A program made the position numbers and the translations under genes. Shown here piece by piece: positions 22,091 to 31,333 of a stretch of 41,390 nucleotides of DNA. The notes below the pieces were generated by a model. That model did no database searches, had not been told where the DNA came from, and saw only the letters and a program-made list of their open reading frames with translations. This DNA comes from Blastococcus sp. (GTDB taxonomy: Bacteria; Actinomycetota; Actinomycetes; Mycobacteriales; Geodermatophilaceae). The stretch spans positions 1 to 41,390 of the forward strand of contig JAODNN010000022.1 of NCBI GenBank assembly GCA_025465355.1. Direction: 5' to 3'. Numbering within the stretch: the stretch's first letter is position 1; the number at the start of each line of letters is the position of its first letter.

Positions 22091-24178
22091 ATGGTCGATA
22101 CCACGATCATGATCAACAGCATCGGGCCGGCAGCTGCCGCGGGGGATGAGTTGGTGGCGACGTCCTCGGTACGACGACTGCGTCGTGTCCTCGTCCCGGC
22201 GGTGACTTTTTGGGCGTTGGTGATCGTGCTGAAACCGGTGCTCGACGTTCGCCTGGCAGAGCAGCCGGCCTTCATCCCCGTCGTGGTCGCGCTGGTCTGT
22301 TGCTTCAACGTGCTCAGCGCCGTGCTGCTGGTGGGGCAATTCCGGCACAGTGGAGAACCGCGGGTGCTCGCGCTGGCGTGCGCGTATGTCTTTTCGCTCA
22401 TCATCATGGTCGGTTGGGCGGCCGCATTCCCCGGTGTCTTCGCTTCACCGGCGCCGCTCGGGGCCGTGCCGTCAACGACGCTGTGGCTGTGGGCGGTCTG
22501 GCACACGGGCTTTCCGGTCCTGCTGGCCGGCGCCCTCCTGCCCTGGCGGCCGGCCTGGGAAAGGCCGGTGGGCGCCGGCCTACGACGCGTGTTGGCCTGG
22601 ACCGCGGTGGCGGCGATGCTGGGCGCCAGTGCTCTCGTCCTCGCAGGGGTGGTGGTCTTCGCCCGTCACTTGCCCGCAATCATCCAGGGAAACGACATGC
22701 GACCCCTGACGCGCGTGGCCGGTCCCATCATGTTGCCCATCGTCTTCCTGGCCACGGTAGTGACGATCGTTGGATCCTGGCGCCGGACGGGCTTGGAGCG
22801 GTGGGCAGGCCTTGCGGGCGCAGCGTCGCTGGCGGACGTCGTGCTGACCCTGTTTGCCCCCTCGCGGTTCAGCGTCGGTTGGTACGCCGGACGCACGCTG
22901 ACCGTCGTGTCCGCCGCCGTCGTGCTGGTCGCGCTGTTCGACGAGGTCAGCCGCATCCGGCGCCGGCTGGCCGTCGAGGGCGACCGGCTGCGCACGGCGT
23001 TGGAATGCACGGAGCGGCTGGAGCGCCTCCAGCACACCCTGCTGGGACACATGGCCGACGGCGTGATCATGCGCGGGCGCGGCGGTGAACTCGCCGCGAG
23101 CAACCCGGCGGCGCACCGGCTGCTCGGACTGACCGCCGACCAGTTGTCCGGCCGCGCCCCGGCCGACCCGGGCTGGCACGCGCTGCGACCCGACGGGTCG
23201 ATCGTGGACGCCGGCGATTACCCCATCGAGTCGACTTTTCGGACGGAGGCCGGTCAGCGGGACGCGGTCGTCGGGGTGCACACAGCCGAGGGTGGCGAGG
23301 TGCGCTGGTTGTCGATCAACACGGTCCCGATCGCAGACTCGTCGGGCAGCGTCGAGTACGTCGTCTGCTCGATGAACGATGTCACTGACCGGCACGCCGC
23401 CACCCTGGCAACCGAGCAGACGCGGCGGGAGCGACGCGACTGCATCCAACGGGTCCTGGACGCTGGTGGTCCCACCATGTTGTTCCAGCCGATCATCGAG
23501 CTGGCCACGGGTAAGCCGGTGGGCGCCGAGGCGTTGGCGCGGTTCCCGGCCCGGCCGAATCGCTCACCCGAGGAATGGTTCGCCGACGCCGCCGACGTCG
23601 GCCTTGGCGTGGAGACTGAGCTGGCAGCCATCCGGGGAGCCGTGGCACAGCTGGATGCCTTGCCCGCCGGCACCTATCTGTCGCTCAATGCCGGACCGGA
23701 CACCGTCGTATCGCCGCAGCTGCAGCAACTCCTGCGCTCAATACCGGCGAGCCGTCTGGTTGTTGAACTGACCGAACACGTCGCAGTGGCGGACTACGCC
23801 GCGCTCACGGAGGCTCTGGACGCGCTGCGTTACCGAGGCGTCCGACTGGCCGTCGATGACGCCGGCTCCGGCTTCTCGTCGCTGCAGCACATCCTCAATC
23901 TGAAGCCGGACATCATCAAGCTGGATCGGGCGCTTGTTGAAGCCATCGACACCGACCCCGCCCGCAGGGCCCTGGCCGGGGCACTGCTGACGTTCGCCAA
24001 TGAGATCGGCGCCCAGGTCATCGCCGAGGGGATCGAGAACCTGCGTCAGCAGACCGTTCTGCGCCGTCTGGGCGTCCGTTATGGGCAGGGTTTCCACCTC
24101 GGGCGTCCGGGACCAATGCCCCTGGCGGACGAATCCTTGCTCCACCGGCCGCGTCTGTTCGCCGTCAACGGCGGATAA
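22091..24178 (+). CDS. MASE4-PAS-EAL protein, c-di-GMP phosphodiesterase
   Basis: A 695-residue membrane signalling protein. Residues about 20-290 hold eight hydrophobic segments with WAVWHTGFP, fitting the MASE4 sensor; about 310-435 is a PAS domain; 455-690 is an EAL domain. The phosphodiesterase residues are kept: EAL in GAEALARF, Asn in LSLNAGPD, ELTEH, the double Asp in AVDDAGSGFSS, Lys in IIKLDR, Glu in IAEGIEN and GQGFHLGRP. It has no GGDEF domain, so it should hydrolyse c-di-GMP in response to a membrane or redox cue. Start is uncertain: ATG 22091 and ATG 22109 are both possible, neither with a good ribosome site. Confidence 0.87.
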   Translation: MVDTTIMINSIGPAAAAGDELVATSSVRRLRRVLVPAVTFWALVIVLKPVLDVRLAEQPAFIPVVVALVCCFNVLSAVLLVGQFRHSGEPRVLALACAYVFSLIIMVGWAAAFPGVFASPAPLGAVPSTTLWLWAVWHTGFPVLLAGALLPWRPAWERPVGAGLRRVLAWTAVAAMLGASALVLAGVVVFARHLPAIIQGNDMRPLTRVAGPIMLPIVFLATVVTIVGSWRRTGLERWAGLAGAASLADVVLTLFAPSRFSVGWYAGRTLTVVSAAVVLVALFDEVSRIRRRLAVEGDRLRTALECTERLERLQHTLLGHMADGVIMRGRGGELAASNPAAHRLLGLTADQLSGRAPADPGWHALRPDGSIVDAGDYPIESTFRTEAGQRDAVVGVHTAEGGEVRWLSINTVPIADSSGSVEYVVCSMNDVTDRHAATLATEQTRRERRDCIQRVLDAGGPTMLFQPIIELATGKPVGAEALARFPARPNRSPEEWFADAADVGLGVETELAAIRGAVAQLDALPAGTYLSLNAGPDTVVSPQLQQLLRSIPASRLVVELTEHVAVADYAALTEALDALRYRGVRLAVDDAGSGFSSLQHILNLKPDIIKLDRALVEAIDTDPARRALAGALLTFANEIGAQVIAEGIENLRQQTVLRRLGVRYGQGFHLGRPGPMPLADESLLHRPRLFAVNGG

Positions 24179-24383
24179 CCGTTCGCCACGCCGCGGGTAG
24201 TTCCCACGCCGCCGTCCCCACGGTGGCCGTGCTCATGGTGAGCCGTGCTCAGCTTGCGGCTGGCCGCGTCCGGAGACGGCGGGTGTCCAGCCAAGGCCAG
24301 TGGAAACGACCAGCCGTTCTACTTCAATCGACCATCTGCATTGTCGATAGGTCCAGCAACACCAAGATCCGGGAGCGAAGCTC

Positions 24384-25556
24384 ATGACTGCCTTCACCGA
24401 TCTGCGGCCGCAACGGGTTGCCCCCGGTGCACCGATCCTGCTGGTTGACGACGAACAGGCCATCCTCGATGGCCTGAGCCGCCAGCTGCGCAAGAAGTTC
24501 ACCGTGCACACCGCCACCGGGGGTGCCGAAGCCCTGGAACTCCTCGAGTCCGAACCGGTGGCCGTGGTGGTCTCGGACATGCGGATGCCCCAGATGAACG
24601 GCGCCACCTTCCTGTCGAAGGTGCGGACGCTCTATCCAGACATCGTCCGCATCCTGCTGACCGGCCAGGCGGACACCCAGGCCGCCATCACGGCCGTCAA
24701 CGAGGGGCAGATCTACCGCTTCCTGACCAAGCCCTGTCCTCCCGAGGTCCTGCTCGAGGAGATCGGCAGCGCGGTCGAGGTCAACCGGCTGGTCACCGTC
24801 GAAAGGGAGCTGCTCAGCACTACCCTGCGCCGGACCGTGGAGGCGCTCACCACCACCCTGTCGCTGGCTCAGCCACTGGCGTTCGCCCGGGCGGTTCGAA
24901 TCACTCGGGTGGTCACCGAGCTGGCTCAAGCCCTGCAGCTCGAGGACCCGTGGGAGGTCGAGGTCACGGCGATGCTGGCGCAGCTGGGTGCGGTCACCCT
25001 GCCGCCGACGGTGCTGGAAAAGCTGGACGCCGGGCGCCCGCTGGATGAGGACGAGCGGGACATGGCGGTCCGCGTTCCCGTAGTGAGCCGCGATCTGGTG
25101 GCCGCCATTCCGCGGCTGGAAACGGTCGCCGCGGCGATCGGCTGGCAAACCGCCCGCTACGACGGCCGGGGATCTGCGGCCGGCATGCCGGCCGGCGAGG
25201 AACTCCCGCTGGCCGCGCGGATGCTGCGCCTGGCCACGGACTACGAGACGGGCATCTCCCAGCGTTCGGCGCTGCAGGACACGATCAACGCGCTGCGCGC
25301 GGACGCCGGGGCCTACGACCCGCGGCTTCTCGACGCCCTGATCGGCGGCCACGAGGTGACCGAACTCGAGGCACCACCCCGCATGGTCCGGGTTCACGAA
25401 CTCGAAGAGGGCATGGTCGTCTTCGACGACATCCTGACCACCGAGGGAATCCTCTTGATCGGCCATGGCACGGTCGTCACCGACTCCCTCATCCAGCGCC
25501 TGGAGAACTACAGCGAGCAGGGCAGGGTCGACGGTGCCCTTCGAGTGACGGGCTGA
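24384..25556 (+). CDS. Response regulator with degenerate HD-GYP domain
   Basis: A 390-residue protein with an N-terminal receiver (residues 17-135; ILLVDDEQ, phospho-acceptor Asp65 in VVVSDMRMPQMNG, Lys in FLTKP) and a C-terminal HD-GYP-like domain. The metal-binding motifs have decayed: the usual LLHDIGK reads MLAQLGA, the first His is missing from FARAVRITRVV, and HHERWDGSGYP reads ARYDGRGSAAGMP. It therefore probably does not hydrolyse c-di-GMP and may bind a partner or nucleotide. Residues 325-390 form an extra domain. Start ATG follows GGGAG. The histidine kinase gene begins four bases after its stop and is the likely phospho-donor. Confidence 0.87.
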   Translation: MTAFTDLRPQRVAPGAPILLVDDEQAILDGLSRQLRKKFTVHTATGGAEALELLESEPVAVVVSDMRMPQMNGATFLSKVRTLYPDIVRILLTGQADTQAAITAVNEGQIYRFLTKPCPPEVLLEEIGSAVEVNRLVTVERELLSTTLRRTVEALTTTLSLAQPLAFARAVRITRVVTELAQALQLEDPWEVEVTAMLAQLGAVTLPPTVLEKLDAGRPLDEDERDMAVRVPVVSRDLVAAIPRLETVAAAIGWQTARYDGRGSAAGMPAGEELPLAARMLRLATDYETGISQRSALQDTINALRADAGAYDPRLLDALIGGHEVTELEAPPRMVRVHELEEGMVVFDDILTTEGILLIGHGTVVTDSLIQRLENYSEQGRVDGALRVTG

Positions 25557-25560
25557 GCCG

Positions 25561-27186
25561 ATGCCGCCCGATTCCGACGCCGTCAGCGAGACCGCCAGCG
25601 CCGACGACGCCGCCGAGGCAGTGGCGCGGATCCAGCTGCAGACTGTTCTGGACACCTCCGGGGAGGCGTTCGTCGGCATGGCGGCCGACGAGACCGTCGT
25701 CGGCTGGAACGCCGCCGCCCAGGACCTGCTCGGCTGGACGACGGCCGAAGTCACCGGCCGGCCGCTCGTTGACACCATCTTTCCGCCGCAGCACCGCGAC
25801 AGCTATGCCCGTGGCTTGCGTGAGCTGCGTGCCGCCGGGGAGGCCGGGCTGCCGCTGGGTCCGGTGGAGATCACCGCGATGCACCGCGACGGGCGCGAGA
25901 TCTGCGTGGAGGCCAGGGTCGGCCGCGTCCGCTCCGGCAGCGAGTGGCGGTACTACGCCTTCCTGCACGACATCAGCGAGCGCCTCGCCGCGGAGCACTC
26001 ACTCGCCCGGGCGGAGGAACGGTACCGCTTGTTCGCCGAGAACAGCGGCAACCTGATTACCCGGCACGCGCCCGACGGCCGGTTCCTCTACGTGTCGGAG
26101 GCCAGCTACAAGCTGCTCGGGTTCACCCCCGAAGAACTCATCGACCAGGACCCGTGGGCCATCGTGCACCCGGACGACGCGGCGCAGTTCGGCGACCATG
26201 ATCCGGCCACACTTGCGACGCACGCCACCCGGGAGCTCACCTTCCGTATGCGTCACCGCGATGGTCACTGGGTGTGGATCGAGGCGGTGTCCTCAGTGCT
26301 CCGCGACGAGGCGGGGCACCTCGAGGAGATCCAGGTCAGCTCGCGCAATGTCACCGATCGCCGGGCACGGGAGGCCCGCTCCCAGGAAGAGTCGAAACTG
26401 GAATCCCTCGGCCGGCTCTCGGCCGGCCTGGCCCACGAAATCAACTCCCCGATCCAGTTCGTCGGCGACAACGCCCGCTTCCTGGCCGAGGCCTACCGGG
26501 AGCTCATCAGAATCGTGCTGTTCTACCGCGGTCTGCTGGACTCCACCGACCCCCTGGGCTGGGAGGAGAGGCGCGCCCAGATGCGCGACGCGGAAGAGGG
26601 CATCGAGTTCGATTACCTGCAGACGGAGATTCCCAGCGCCGTCGAGCAGACACTCCACGGCATCCAGCGCGTCTCGACCATTGTGCGAGCCATGAAAACA
26701 TTCAGTCATCCCGGTCACAAGGAGCAGGTGCCCGCCGACCTGAACGAGGCCATCGAGGCCACCGTCACCGTGACCCGGCACCAAGTCAACAGCGTCGCCG
26801 ACCTGCGCCTCCAGCTGGCCGAGTTACCACCGGTGCGCTGCAACATCGCCGACCTGAACCAGGTCTTCCTGAACCTGATCGTCAACGCCGCCGACGCCAT
26901 CGCCGACACCGGAGAACCCGGCATCATCGACGTCACCACCGCGCTCGACGGAGACCACGTCGTCATCGCCATCAGCGACACCGGGGGCGGCATACCCGAC
27001 GACGTCCGCTCCAAGATCTTCGACCCCTTCTTCACCACCAAGGATGTCGGCAAAGGAAGCGGACAAGGCCTGCCGTTGGTCCACGCCGTCATCCACGAAG
27101 GCCACGGCGGCACCCTCACAGTCGACTCCACTGTCGGCTCTGGAAGCACATTCACGATTCGACTCCCGGTCGACGGCAAAGCCTGA
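25561..27186 (+). CDS. PAS-PAS sensor histidine kinase
   Basis: A 541-residue cytosolic kinase with no membrane segment. PAS domains lie at about 25-140 and 155-270. The dimerisation box is GLAHEINSPIQF with phosphorylatable His292, and the ATPase domain has LNLIVNAADAI (N box), ISDTGGGIP (G1), FDPFFTTKDVG (F box) and GSGQGLPLV (G2). All parts needed for autophosphorylation are present. It is translated four bases after the REC-HD-GYP-like protein, its likely partner. A long helical insert (about residues 310-375) after the H box is typical of the kinases that carry HEINSPIQ. Confidence 0.9.
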   Translation: MPPDSDAVSETASADDAAEAVARIQLQTVLDTSGEAFVGMAADETVVGWNAAAQDLLGWTTAEVTGRPLVDTIFPPQHRDSYARGLRELRAAGEAGLPLGPVEITAMHRDGREICVEARVGRVRSGSEWRYYAFLHDISERLAAEHSLARAEERYRLFAENSGNLITRHAPDGRFLYVSEASYKLLGFTPEELIDQDPWAIVHPDDAAQFGDHDPATLATHATRELTFRMRHRDGHWVWIEAVSSVLRDEAGHLEEIQVSSRNVTDRRAREARSQEESKLESLGRLSAGLAHEINSPIQFVGDNARFLAEAYRELIRIVLFYRGLLDSTDPLGWEERRAQMRDAEEGIEFDYLQTEIPSAVEQTLHGIQRVSTIVRAMKTFSHPGHKEQVPADLNEAIEATVTVTRHQVNSVADLRLQLAELPPVRCNIADLNQVFLNLIVNAADAIADTGEPGIIDVTTALDGDHVVIAISDTGGGIPDDVRSKIFDPFFTTKDVGKGSGQGLPLVHAVIHEGHGGTLTVDSTVGSGSTFTIRLPVDGKA

Positions 27187-27203
27187 CTCTCCTGTAGCAA
27201 CCC

Positions 27204-27227
27204 CCCTGCCGACTGATCGGCGCAGGG
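27204..27227 (+). terminator. Possible terminator after the kinase gene
   Basis: CCCTGC...GCAGGG with an inner CGA/TCG pairing around CTGA, 18 bp after the stop. No T-tract. Confidence 0.35.
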
Positions 27228-27385
27228 CAACTCACGGCACCGGGGGCCGGAAGTCAGCACACCTCTCTGCTTCCTCGTTTTCAGGCCCACTCATGGCGAG
27301 ACGGGCCGAACAGACCTTGGGTGGTGCCCCCTGGCGGGTCAGGCGGTCGCCTTGACACGGGGCACGAGTTCCTGAGACGAGCGAG

Positions 27386-28291
27386 TCACCATGACCAGTT
27401 GTGCGGCGCGTTCGCGCAATCCTCGAGGTAGACGGCGAGTAAGGCGCGGCCGGCTGCCCCGCGGAGGGCCTCGTCCCGGGTGACGATGCCGAGTTCCCAG
27501 ACCGGTGCGCCGGCCAGCGTCGCGATGGCGACCCCGCCGAAGATGTCGGTGTCGATGCATTCCGGTGGGCCGTAGGAGATGCCCATACCTCGCTGCACCA
27601 TGCTGAGAACGCTGAACCAGTCGTCGACCTCGAGGCGAATCTGTCGCTGCAGGCCGTGGTCCTCGAACAACTGGTCGAACAGCTCACGCGACCGCCATCC
27701 GTCGGGCAGTTCGATGATCGACTCCTCGGCAAGGTCCCGGGGGCGGACCTCCCGGGCCCCTGCCAGGCGGTGGCCTGCAGGGCAGGCGATGACGATCGGC
27801 GCACTGACCAGCGGCTGAAAGCGAAGCGCGGCACTCGTGCGCTCCACCCGTGGAGTGACGGCGAAATCGACCTGACCGTCGGCCACCAGCTCCACCATGG
27901 ACTTCGGGTCAGCGGGGAGCACCCGCACGTCCACGCCCGGATGCTCCTGCTGGAATCGGTGGATCGTCTCGGTGATGTCGATGCTCCGGGGCACAGTCAC
28001 GACGGCGATGCGGACCGTCCCGCGGAGCAGTCCCTTGACCGCCGCCACGGCGTCACGGGCGCGTTCGGTGCTCTCCACTGCAGCTCGCGCCGGCTCGATC
28101 AGAGCCCGACCGGCGTCGGTCATCTCGGCGCCGCGCCGGCCCCGGATGAATAGATCCGTGCCCAGCTCACGCTCCAGCGCCAGCAGCGACGCCGACATGC
28201 TCGATTGCCCCATGAAGACCCGTGCCGCCGCGCGGGTGAACGACCCCTCCTCGACGACGGCTAGGAAGTGCTCGAGCTGTCTCAGTTCCAC
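27386..28291 (-). CDS. LysR-family transcriptional regulator
   Basis: A 301-residue LysR regulator beginning MELRQLEHFLAVVEEGSFTR, with the winged HTH in residues 1-60 and the effector-binding domain in 90-295 (VRIAVVTVPRSIDI, DFAVTPRVE, RGMGISYGPPE). GTG start, no evident ribosome site. No divergent gene of normal quality lies next to it, so its target is not apparent. The region upstream contains an AT-rich stretch (ATCATAAACTCTTCGAT, near 28336-28352) that could hold its operator. Confidence 0.9.
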   Translation of the reverse strand: MELRQLEHFLAVVEEGSFTRAAARVFMGQSSMSASLLALERELGTDLFIRGRRGAEMTDAGRALIEPARAAVESTERARDAVAAVKGLLRGTVRIAVVTVPRSIDITETIHRFQQEHPGVDVRVLPADPKSMVELVADGQVDFAVTPRVERTSAALRFQPLVSAPIVIACPAGHRLAGAREVRPRDLAEESIIELPDGWRSRELFDQLFEDHGLQRQIRLEVDDWFSVLSMVQRGMGISYGPPECIDTDIFGGVAIATLAGAPVWELGIVTRDEALRGAAGRALLAVYLEDCANAPHNWSW

Positions 28292-28863
28292 GCACTGAAG
28301 TAAACGACGCCGTAGTCGATCGACTCCGGTAAGTGATCATAAACTCTTCGATGGGCACCATCGACCGTGGCGATGGGTGGCGTGAATCCTCGCTGGGGCC
28401 CGCGTCGCACAGGTTCCAGCTGCCGGCGGAGCGGACCTCCCCCAGTTCGGGCGACCAGCCTCGTGCAGCGCCGGCAGGCATCTAGGTCAGCCGCGTCTTC
28501 CCCCGACCAGGGACGGGCCAGATTGATGACGACGAGGTCAGCCCCGCATACCGCCAGACACCGGTCGACCTGCTCGGGGTCGACGGCATGTGCCGTGCTG
28601 CGAGGCGTCCACGTGGTGAGCGTCCTGCCCCAGCCGGTGAGCATGATCGCCCTGACCACATTGCCACTGCTCCTCGCCGAGCGTAGAGCCGCCCTCCGTG
28701 CCGAGCGGGGCCCGAGCTGTCTGAGTTCCATAGTTGCGGCTTCGGCTCCGGGCGCCTGCCGGTTGATCACCCGTATTCGCTGGGTGACATCGTTCCGAGT
28801 CACGTCTCCCGTGGGCAGCCCGCACAAGGTCTCCCGCAGCTCGGCTGGAGCCGTGACGATCAT
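28282..28863 (-). CDS. Unrecognised open frame before the LysR gene
   Basis: A frame of about 193 codons from an ATG at 28863, ending inside the LysR start. Parts look protein-like (PEQVDRCLAVCGADLVVINL, DLDACRRCTRLVART), but third-position GC is lower than in neighbouring genes and the frame runs through the LysR promoter. No family recognised. It could be a decayed gene or chance. Confidence 0.25.
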   Translation of the reverse strand: MIVTAPAELRETLCGLPTGDVTRNDVTQRIRVINRQAPGAEAATMELRQLGPRSARRAALRSARSSGNVVRAIMLTGWGRTLTTWTPRSTAHAVDPEQVDRCLAVCGADLVVINLARPWSGEDAADLDACRRCTRLVARTGGGPLRRQLEPVRRGPQRGFTPPIATVDGAHRRVYDHLPESIDYGVVYFSAWN

Positions 28864-29034
28864 GATCTGCTCGATTGGCGAGCCTGGTCGCCTCTCCAGG
28901 AGCCGCACGGCGCTCCTGAGTGATCACCTTCCCACTGGTGCGGCTGGACGCATGCCAGGGTGGCGGATCAACGACGTGATTCACCGTGCGCCGGCAAGTG
29001 AACTTTGACCGCAGGAGACCTCCGGGGGCCGGCG
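28292..29034. other. Gap between LysR and LCP genes
   Basis: Apart from the weak minus-strand frame at 28282-28863, nothing supported. The last 100 bp should contain the LCP promoter. Confidence 0.45.
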
Positions 29035-30546
29035 ATGAGCGGAAACGACCGTCCACTGCCGCCACGGCTGGACCCCCGGCTCGGCCGGGAGTCCGCACGG
29101 GGTTCGTCCGCGCACTCGCCGGGGGCCCGACGCGCGGTGCGGGCAGCGGTGGTCGCGCGGTCGATCGCCGGGGTGCTCAGTGTGCTGCTGCTGGCCGGGT
29201 GCGGCTGGGGCTGGTACCTCGCCCGGGTCGCACAGGCCAGCGTCAGCCGCACCGACGCCATCCCCGGCTCGGGGAACTCCGACGTCAACGGCAAGCACCA
29301 CGCCGGCAAGGAGATGAACCTGCTGCTGGTCGGCATGGACTCCCGCAAGGGCCTCACCCCCGAGCAGCAGCAGGAGTTCAACACCGGTGACCCGGCCGGG
29401 CTGCTCAACACCGACTCGATGATGCTCGTGCACGTGCCGGCCGACGGGTCCGGTACCTCGTTCGTCTCCCTGCCGCGGGACACCTACGTGCCGATCCCCG
29501 GCTACGGGAAAGCCAAGCTCAATTCGGCCTACGCCCGCGGGTACAACGCCGTGCAGGGTACGGAGGCGGAAAGGGACGCCGCCGGGGCGCAGCTACTCAT
29601 CCAGACAATCAGCCAGTTCTCCGGCCTGCAGATCGACCACTTCGCCGAGATCAACCTGCTCGGCTTCATCAACCTGAGCAACATCGTCGGCGGGGTGACA
29701 GTGAACATCTGCGCGCCGACCACCGACAGCGCCACGGGCGCCCACTTCGACTCGGGCGTGCAGACGCTGAGCGGAAAAGACGCCCTCCTGTTCGTGCGGG
29801 AGCGGCACGGCCTGCGCCGGGGGGACCTGGACCGGGTGGTCCGTCAGCAGGTCTACATCGCCGGCATGCTGCGCAACGTGCTCTCCTCACACCTGCTGCT
29901 CAACCTCGGCAAGCAGAAGGCGTTCGTCGAGCAGGTGGGCAGCAGCGTCACCCTCGACCGGGGCCTGGACGTCTTCGACCTGGCCGCGCGCTTGCAGGGC
30001 GTGCAGCTTGGAAACATCACCTTCCAGACGATCCCCGGGCTCACCGACGCGAAGGTCGGCACCAGCGACATCCTGCAGCCGCCTGCGGACGAGGTGCTCA
30101 AGGCGTTCTTCGCCTCGCTCACCGCCACGCCCGCGGCCGGCTCGTCGGCGACCGCCCCGACCAGCAAGCCCCCCGAGGTGTCGCCTGGCTCGGTGACCGT
30201 CAGCGTGCTCAACGGCTCGGGAGTCTCCGGCGCCGCCTCTGCGGCCGCCGCCGCGCTCACGGGCGCCGGCTTCAAGGCCAGCAGCGGGGGCAATGCCACC
30301 CGCACCGACACCACGACGGTGCGGCACCACGCCGGGGACGACGCCGCCGCCGCACTTGTCGCCGCCCAGGTACCCAGCGCGGCGGTCGCCGTCGACAACA
30401 GCGTCCCGGCCGGCACCGTGCAGCTGGTCATCGGCCACGACTACAACGGCATCGGCCGGGCCGTCACCACGCAGCCCCCGGCGGCGACCGCCGGCAGCTA
30501 CGCCAGCGTCGAACGGACGGCGGCCGACTCCACCTGCATCAACTGA
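29035..30546 (+). CDS. LytR-CpsA-Psr family protein, wall-polymer ligase
   Basis: A 503-residue membrane-anchored enzyme of the LCP family, which attaches polymers such as arabinogalactan or teichoic-acid-like glycans to peptidoglycan outside the membrane. One TM segment at about residues 45-65 (SIAGVLSVLLLAGCGWGWYL) follows a basic cytoplasmic tail. The LCP domain (90-330) has NLLLVGMDSRKG, NTDSMMLVHV, SLPRDTYVPIPGYGKAKLN and RERHGLRRGDLDRVVRQQ, with the conserved Arg/Asp set. Residues 380-480 form the LytR_C domain. ATG at 29035 is preferred over a TTG ten codons upstream. Its 3' end overlaps the convergent HxlR gene by 49 bp. Confidence 0.9.
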   Translation: MSGNDRPLPPRLDPRLGRESARGSSAHSPGARRAVRAAVVARSIAGVLSVLLLAGCGWGWYLARVAQASVSRTDAIPGSGNSDVNGKHHAGKEMNLLLVGMDSRKGLTPEQQQEFNTGDPAGLLNTDSMMLVHVPADGSGTSFVSLPRDTYVPIPGYGKAKLNSAYARGYNAVQGTEAERDAAGAQLLIQTISQFSGLQIDHFAEINLLGFINLSNIVGGVTVNICAPTTDSATGAHFDSGVQTLSGKDALLFVRERHGLRRGDLDRVVRQQVYIAGMLRNVLSSHLLLNLGKQKAFVEQVGSSVTLDRGLDVFDLAARLQGVQLGNITFQTIPGLTDAKVGTSDILQPPADEVLKAFFASLTATPAAGSSATAPTSKPPEVSPGSVTVSVLNGSGVSGAASAAAAALTGAGFKASSGGNATRTDTTTVRHHAGDDAAAALVAAQVPSAAVAVDNSVPAGTVQLVIGHDYNGIGRAVTTQPPAATAGSYASVERTAADSTCIN

Positions 30547-30896
30547 TGCCTGCCTTCGTTTCGTCTTTGCGCGGCGAGGTCTGCCGCCGAGTGGGCGTGT
30601 CCCCAGTCGACTATGGCGGCAAGGATCGGTCGCACCGTCTCCCCGCGCTCGGACAGGGAGTACTCGACGCATGGAGAGGGACCCGTGCCGACAGCGCGCA
30701 CGATGAGGCCATGGGTCTCGAGGTGCCGGAGGGTCTGGGTGAGCACCTTGTGGCTGACCCCAGGGGCCAGGCGCTGCAGCTGGTTGAACCGGCGAGGCTG
30801 CTGGGCAAGGGCGTACAGGACGATCAAGTGCCATTTGCCGCCGACGACATCCAACGCCGTGGTCAGCGGACACGGTGGGGGCGGTGGAGTGTCCAT
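30498..30896 (-). CDS. HxlR-family regulator
   Basis: A 132-residue winged-helix regulator. The opening CPLTTALDVVGGKWHLIVLY has the Cys that several HxlR proteins use as a redox or electrophile sensor, followed by RRFNQLQRLAPGVSHKVLTQ and LETHGLIVR. ATG at 30896 follows GGGAGGAG. It is divergent from the NIPSNAP and YciI genes, and the 80-bp region between them holds two perfect palindromes. It is probably an autoregulated sensor for those two genes. Confidence 0.88.
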   Translation of the reverse strand: MDTPPPPPCPLTTALDVVGGKWHLIVLYALAQQPRRFNQLQRLAPGVSHKVLTQTLRHLETHGLIVRAVGTGPSPCVEYSLSERGETVRPILAAIVDWGHAHSAADLAAQRRNEGRHQLMQVESAAVRSTLA

Positions 30897-30920
30897 CCTC
30901 GCTCCTCCCTGCTGACGACC

Positions 30921-30957
30921 ACGCACCTGCAGGTGCGTTCTTGTGCATCCCGGATGC
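30921..30957. promoter_or_regulatory. HxlR operator candidates, two palindromes
   Basis: ACGCACCTGCAGGTGCGT at 30921-30938 is a perfect 18-bp palindrome, and GCATCCCGGATGC at 30945-30957 is a perfect 6-1-6 palindrome. They lie between the divergent HxlR and NIPSNAP starts, as expected for HxlR operators. Confidence 0.6.
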
Positions 30958-30976
30958 GTCCTCGACGGTGGCACCT

Positions 30977-31333
30977 ATGAGCGCCGTGATCGAGGTAAGG
31001 ATCTATCGTGCCAAGCCGTCGATGCGCGCACCGCTGCTTGAGCTGCTGCGCTCGCGCGCCTTCCCGCTGCAACGACAGCTGGGGATGAAGGTCCTCGGAC
31101 CGTTCCCCAGCTCCGAGGACGAGGTGACGTTCGTGTGGCTGCGCGCCTTTCCTGACGAAGCGAGCAGGCAGCCACTCAAGGCGGCGTTCTACGCGGGAGG
31201 GGACTGGCTGAACGGCCTCGAGGGGAAGATCTTGCCCATGCTCGACGACTACACCGCGGTGGTCGTGCAGGACATCGCCGACCTGTGGTTGCGCTGGCCG
31301 GCCGAGACTGCGGCAACTGCAGCGGACGTGTGA
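30977..31333 (+). CDS. NIPSNAP-family protein
   Basis: A 118-residue dimeric alpha/beta-barrel protein (IEVRIYRAKPSMRAPLLELL, then LGPFPSSEDEVTFVWLRAF and PLKAAFYAGGDW). NIPSNAP-type small proteins often act in stress or small-molecule handling, but the biochemical role is undefined. The ATG at 30977 is chosen because upstream sequence is operator DNA. Its stop overlaps the YciI start (GTGA), so both are made together under HxlR control. Confidence 0.85.
   Translation: MSAVIEVRIYRAKPSMRAPLLELLRSRAFPLQRQLGMKVLGPFPSSEDEVTFVWLRAFPDEASRQPLKAAFYAGGDWLNGLEGKILPMLDDYTAVVVQDIADLWLRWPAETAATAADV

Noticed and set aside
20893-22506. Long minus-strand frame over map and the EAL gene
   Set aside because: Mostly antisense to real genes; only a small middle section (about 21860-21990) looks protein-like and no family is known.
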